A DNA stretch of 64,000 nucleotides. It comes from Chromatiaceae bacterium. Its GTDB lineage: Bacteria; Pseudomonadota; Gammaproteobacteria; Chromatiales; Chromatiaceae. The DNA is taken from the NCBI GenBank assembly GCA_024235255.1, contig JACKMT010000006.1, positions 169,906 to 233,905 on the forward strand, in the 5' to 3' direction. Positions 62,777 through 64,000 of the stretch are shown here, in pieces; positions within the stretch are counted from its first letter, which is position 1; each line of letters starts with the position of its first letter. Under the pieces are notes generated by a model. The model was not told where the DNA came from, ran no database searches, and saw only the letters and a list, made by a program, of their open reading frames with translations. The position numbers were made by a program, and so were the translations under genes.

Positions 62777-63424
62777 ATGAATTCAACCAAGACCATCAAG
62801 ATACTCGCTATCGACGACCATCCGCTGTTCCGCAAGGGGGTGTCGGACTTGGTCAGTATGGACGATTCAATGACGCTGGTAGGAGAGGCCGCTAACGGTC
62901 CTGACGGGCTGCGGCTCGCCACAGAACTCAATCCCGATTTTATTCTCCTTGATATCAACATGAAGGGCATGAGTGGTCTTGAGACACTGGCTGCAATCAA
63001 GCAGGCAGACATCGAGGCGCGTGTTTTGATGCTGACGGTTTCTGACAACGAAGAGGACGTTATTGCTGCATTGCGGAGCGGTGCCGACGGCTATCTGCTG
63101 AAAGACATGGAACCTGAGGATATATTGCTGTCGCTGCGTCAGGCTGCTGCCGGCAAAGTGGTGATCAGCGAGCGCCTGACTCAGCTGCTGGCACACGCGC
63201 TGAGAGAGGACAGACGAAAGGGGGATGCGAACGCTGCCGCCAATCTGACTGAACGGGAGCGGCAGATTCTAGCGCTGGTGTCGCAGGGATTAAGTAACAG
63301 AATCATCGCAGACCGCCTGGAGATATCGGAGGGAACCGTCAAAGTGCACGTAAAACATCTGCTGAAGAAACTTGAACTGCATTCGCGGGTAGAGGCCGCA
63401 GTCTGGGCGCTGTCTAATTTGTGA
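62777..63424 (+). CDS. narL: Nitrate/nitrite response regulator NarL/NarP
   Basis: The 215-residue protein matches NarL in length and pattern. The receiver domain has DDHPLF with Asp14, phospho-Asp59 (ILLDINMKGMSG), Thr (MLTVSDNEED) and Lys (YLLKDMEPED). The C-terminal LuxR-type helix-turn-helix is LTERERQILALVSQGLSNRIIADRL with SEGTVKVHVKHLLKKL. The ATG at 62777 lies 18 nt after the narX stop; a GTG at 62759 is also possible. It probably binds the heptamers ahead of napF. Confidence 0.94.
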   Translation: MNSTKTIKILAIDDHPLFRKGVSDLVSMDDSMTLVGEAANGPDGLRLATELNPDFILLDINMKGMSGLETLAAIKQADIEARVLMLTVSDNEEDVIAALRSGADGYLLKDMEPEDILLSLRQAAAGKVVISERLTQLLAHALREDRRKGDANAAANLTERERQILALVSQGLSNRIIADRLEISEGTVKVHVKHLLKKLELHSRVEAAVWALSNL

Positions 63425-63505
63425 CTCAGAGTTCATATCCCGGTAAGTGAGTCAGAAATACCCAGAAAGTAGTAAATATCATACCTAATAGGTTTATCAA
63501 CGACA

Positions 63506-63521
63506 TACCTCGATAACGGTA
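63506..63521. promoter_or_regulatory. Candidate 7-2-7 NarL/NarP binding site upstream of napF
   Basis: TACCTCG-AT-AACGGTA has two inverted heptamers two bases apart, matching TACYYMT at six and five of seven positions. It lies about 35 bp upstream of the FNR box in the narL-napF gap. A related palindrome (ACCTA-A-TAGGT) lies at 63483-63493. Confidence 0.45.
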
Positions 63522-63554
63522 ACTTATTGTAGTAAATAAGATTTCTATGATTTA

Positions 63555-63568
63555 TTGATTGATATCAA
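63555..63568. promoter_or_regulatory. Perfect FNR/ANR box upstream of napF
   Basis: TTGAT-TGAT-ATCAA is an exact match to the FNR consensus, centred at 63561.5. GAATAT or TATAGC near 63591-63599 is a weak -10 at about the spacing of a class II FNR-activated promoter. Transcription would begin near 63603, shortly before napF. Confidence 0.78.
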
Positions 63569-63609
63569 GGTATCGTTAAGTACGCCTTGAGAATATAGCA
63601 CGATCGTAT

Positions 63610-63616
63610 TACTCAT
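63610..63616 (+). promoter_or_regulatory. NarL-type heptamer next to the napF start
   Basis: TACTCAT fits TACYYMT exactly and lies between the inferred transcription start and the napF ATG. A single heptamer can occur by chance; its position could allow NarL-mediated repression. Confidence 0.3.
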
Positions 63617-63627
63617 AGTCGGCGTAC

Positions 63628-64000
63628 ATGCATAGGAACATAAACCGCAGTCAGTTTTTGTCCGGTGATTTCAAGGGAGTTAATCACCCCATTCGTCCGC
63701 CCTGGGCAGTGTCAGAAGCGCTGTTTGTCGAACGCTGCACACGCTGCGGCGAGTGTCTAAGAGCCTGTCCTTACGGCATTATTAAAGCGGGTAGAGGTAA
63801 GTTTCCGGTACTCGACTTTTCACAACATGGGTGCAGCTTCTGTAAAGAGTGTGTTGCTGTCTGTGAACCCAAAGTCCTCAATTTTGATCCGTCCGAGGGT
63901 GCTGAGCCATGGACGCTGATCGCGACCATTCTGCCCGCCTGCCTCTCGTTGAACGCGATTATCTGCCGCTCCTGCGGTGAGGTCTGTGAAGCGCGGGCAA
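63628..64000 (+). CDS. napF: Ferredoxin-type protein NapF, 3' truncated by window edge
   Basis: The first 124 residues are present and run off the right edge. The N terminus NRSQFLSGDF resembles the RRxFLRG motif of NapF. Two complete [4Fe-4S] motifs follow, CTRCGECLRACPYGII and CSFCKECVAVCEPK, and a third begins at CRSCGEVCEA. NapF is a cytoplasmic iron-sulfur protein that helps mature or supply electrons to the periplasmic nitrate reductase NapA. The narXL pair upstream and the FNR box support a nap operon continuing to the right. No strong ribosome site precedes the ATG. Confidence 0.88.
   Translation, partial: MHRNINRSQFLSGDFKGVNHPIRPPWAVSEALFVERCTRCGECLRACPYGIIKAGRGKFPVLDFSQHGCSFCKECVAVCEPKVLNFDPSEGAEPWTLIATILPACLSLNAIICRSCGEVCEARA

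Noticed and set aside
1..64000. rRNA, tRNA, CRISPR array, prophage or complete insertion sequence
   Set aside because: I looked for conserved RNA gene sequence, regularly spaced repeats, phage genes and transposases and saw none; a dedicated RNA search could still find a short RNA gene.

Overview
The window reads as chromosomal DNA of a gammaproteobacterium. The order nadB–rpoE–rseA–rseB–rseC–degP–(glutaredoxin)–lepA–lepB–DUF4845–rnc–era–recO–pdxJ is the classical gammaproteobacterial one. The same holds for recJ–yjgA, sdhCDAB–sdhE–ygfX, rne/rluC/HAD/sppA, csiV–mfd and narX–narL upstream of napF. A BarA/GacS-type kinase close to cysM and rlmD recalls the Pseudomonas gacS neighbourhood. Exosortase/PEP-CTERM genes plus periplasmic nitrate-reduction genes suggest an environmental, biofilm-forming, facultatively denitrifying lineage (Chromatiales-like is a guess). 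No rRNA, tRNA, CRISPR array, prophage or complete insertion sequence was recognised.

Layout. 0–4 kb: the end of an exopolysaccharide/exosortase-type locus (glycosyltransferase-39 fragment, PEP-CTERM surface protein with a good sigma-54 promoter, exosortase-type O-glycosylation ligase). 4–9.3 kb: periplasmic trypsin-like protease, uppP, a phosphopantetheinyl transferase, a roughly 270-bp MITE-like element, recJ and yjgA/darP. 9.3–14 kb: succinate dehydrogenase operon, preceded by a 57-codon gene for an SDHAF4-type assembly factor and followed by sdhE and ygfX. 14–26.5 kb: nadB, the sigma-E envelope-stress operon, then translation, secretion, RNA-processing and DNA-repair housekeeping genes. 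26.5–32.5 kb (minus strand): TonB-dependent receptor, periplasmic binding protein and BarA/GacS-type hybrid kinase, the last two overlapping by 4 nt. 32.5–41.9 kb: cysM, a YdbH/YdbL-type intermembrane system, rlmD, CYTH protein, L,D-transpeptidase-fold protein, a FliL-like periplasmic protein, nagZ, a hemerythrin-like protein and a methylthioinosine phosphorylase. 42–51.6 kb: an unusual lysine-rich, membrane-anchored, low-complexity protein convergent with rne, then rluC, a HAD phosphatase, sppA, a periplasmic rhodanese and epd. 52–56.4 kb: elbB, then a TPR lipoprotein and an ExeA-like ATPase of the kind found with exosortase systems. 56.5–64 kb: csiV, mfd, the nitrate-sensing pair narX/narL, and the start of a nap operon (napF) behind a perfect FNR box and candidate NarL heptamers.

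How the genes work together. Envelope biology dominates: sigma-E stress control with its DegP protease, peptidoglycan recycling (nagZ), undecaprenyl-phosphate recycling (uppP), intermembrane lipid transport (ydbH-type), signal peptide processing (lepB, sppA) and PEP-CTERM surface display. Respiration is the second theme: succinate dehydrogenase with two separate SdhA assembly factors, and anaerobic nitrate sensing that probably controls nap. The items most worth a second look are the receptor–binding protein–kinase operon, the lysine-rich/Tyr-Pro-Gly-rich membrane protein next to rne, the unlisted SDHAF4 gene, the sigma-54-controlled PEP-CTERM gene and the MITE-like element.
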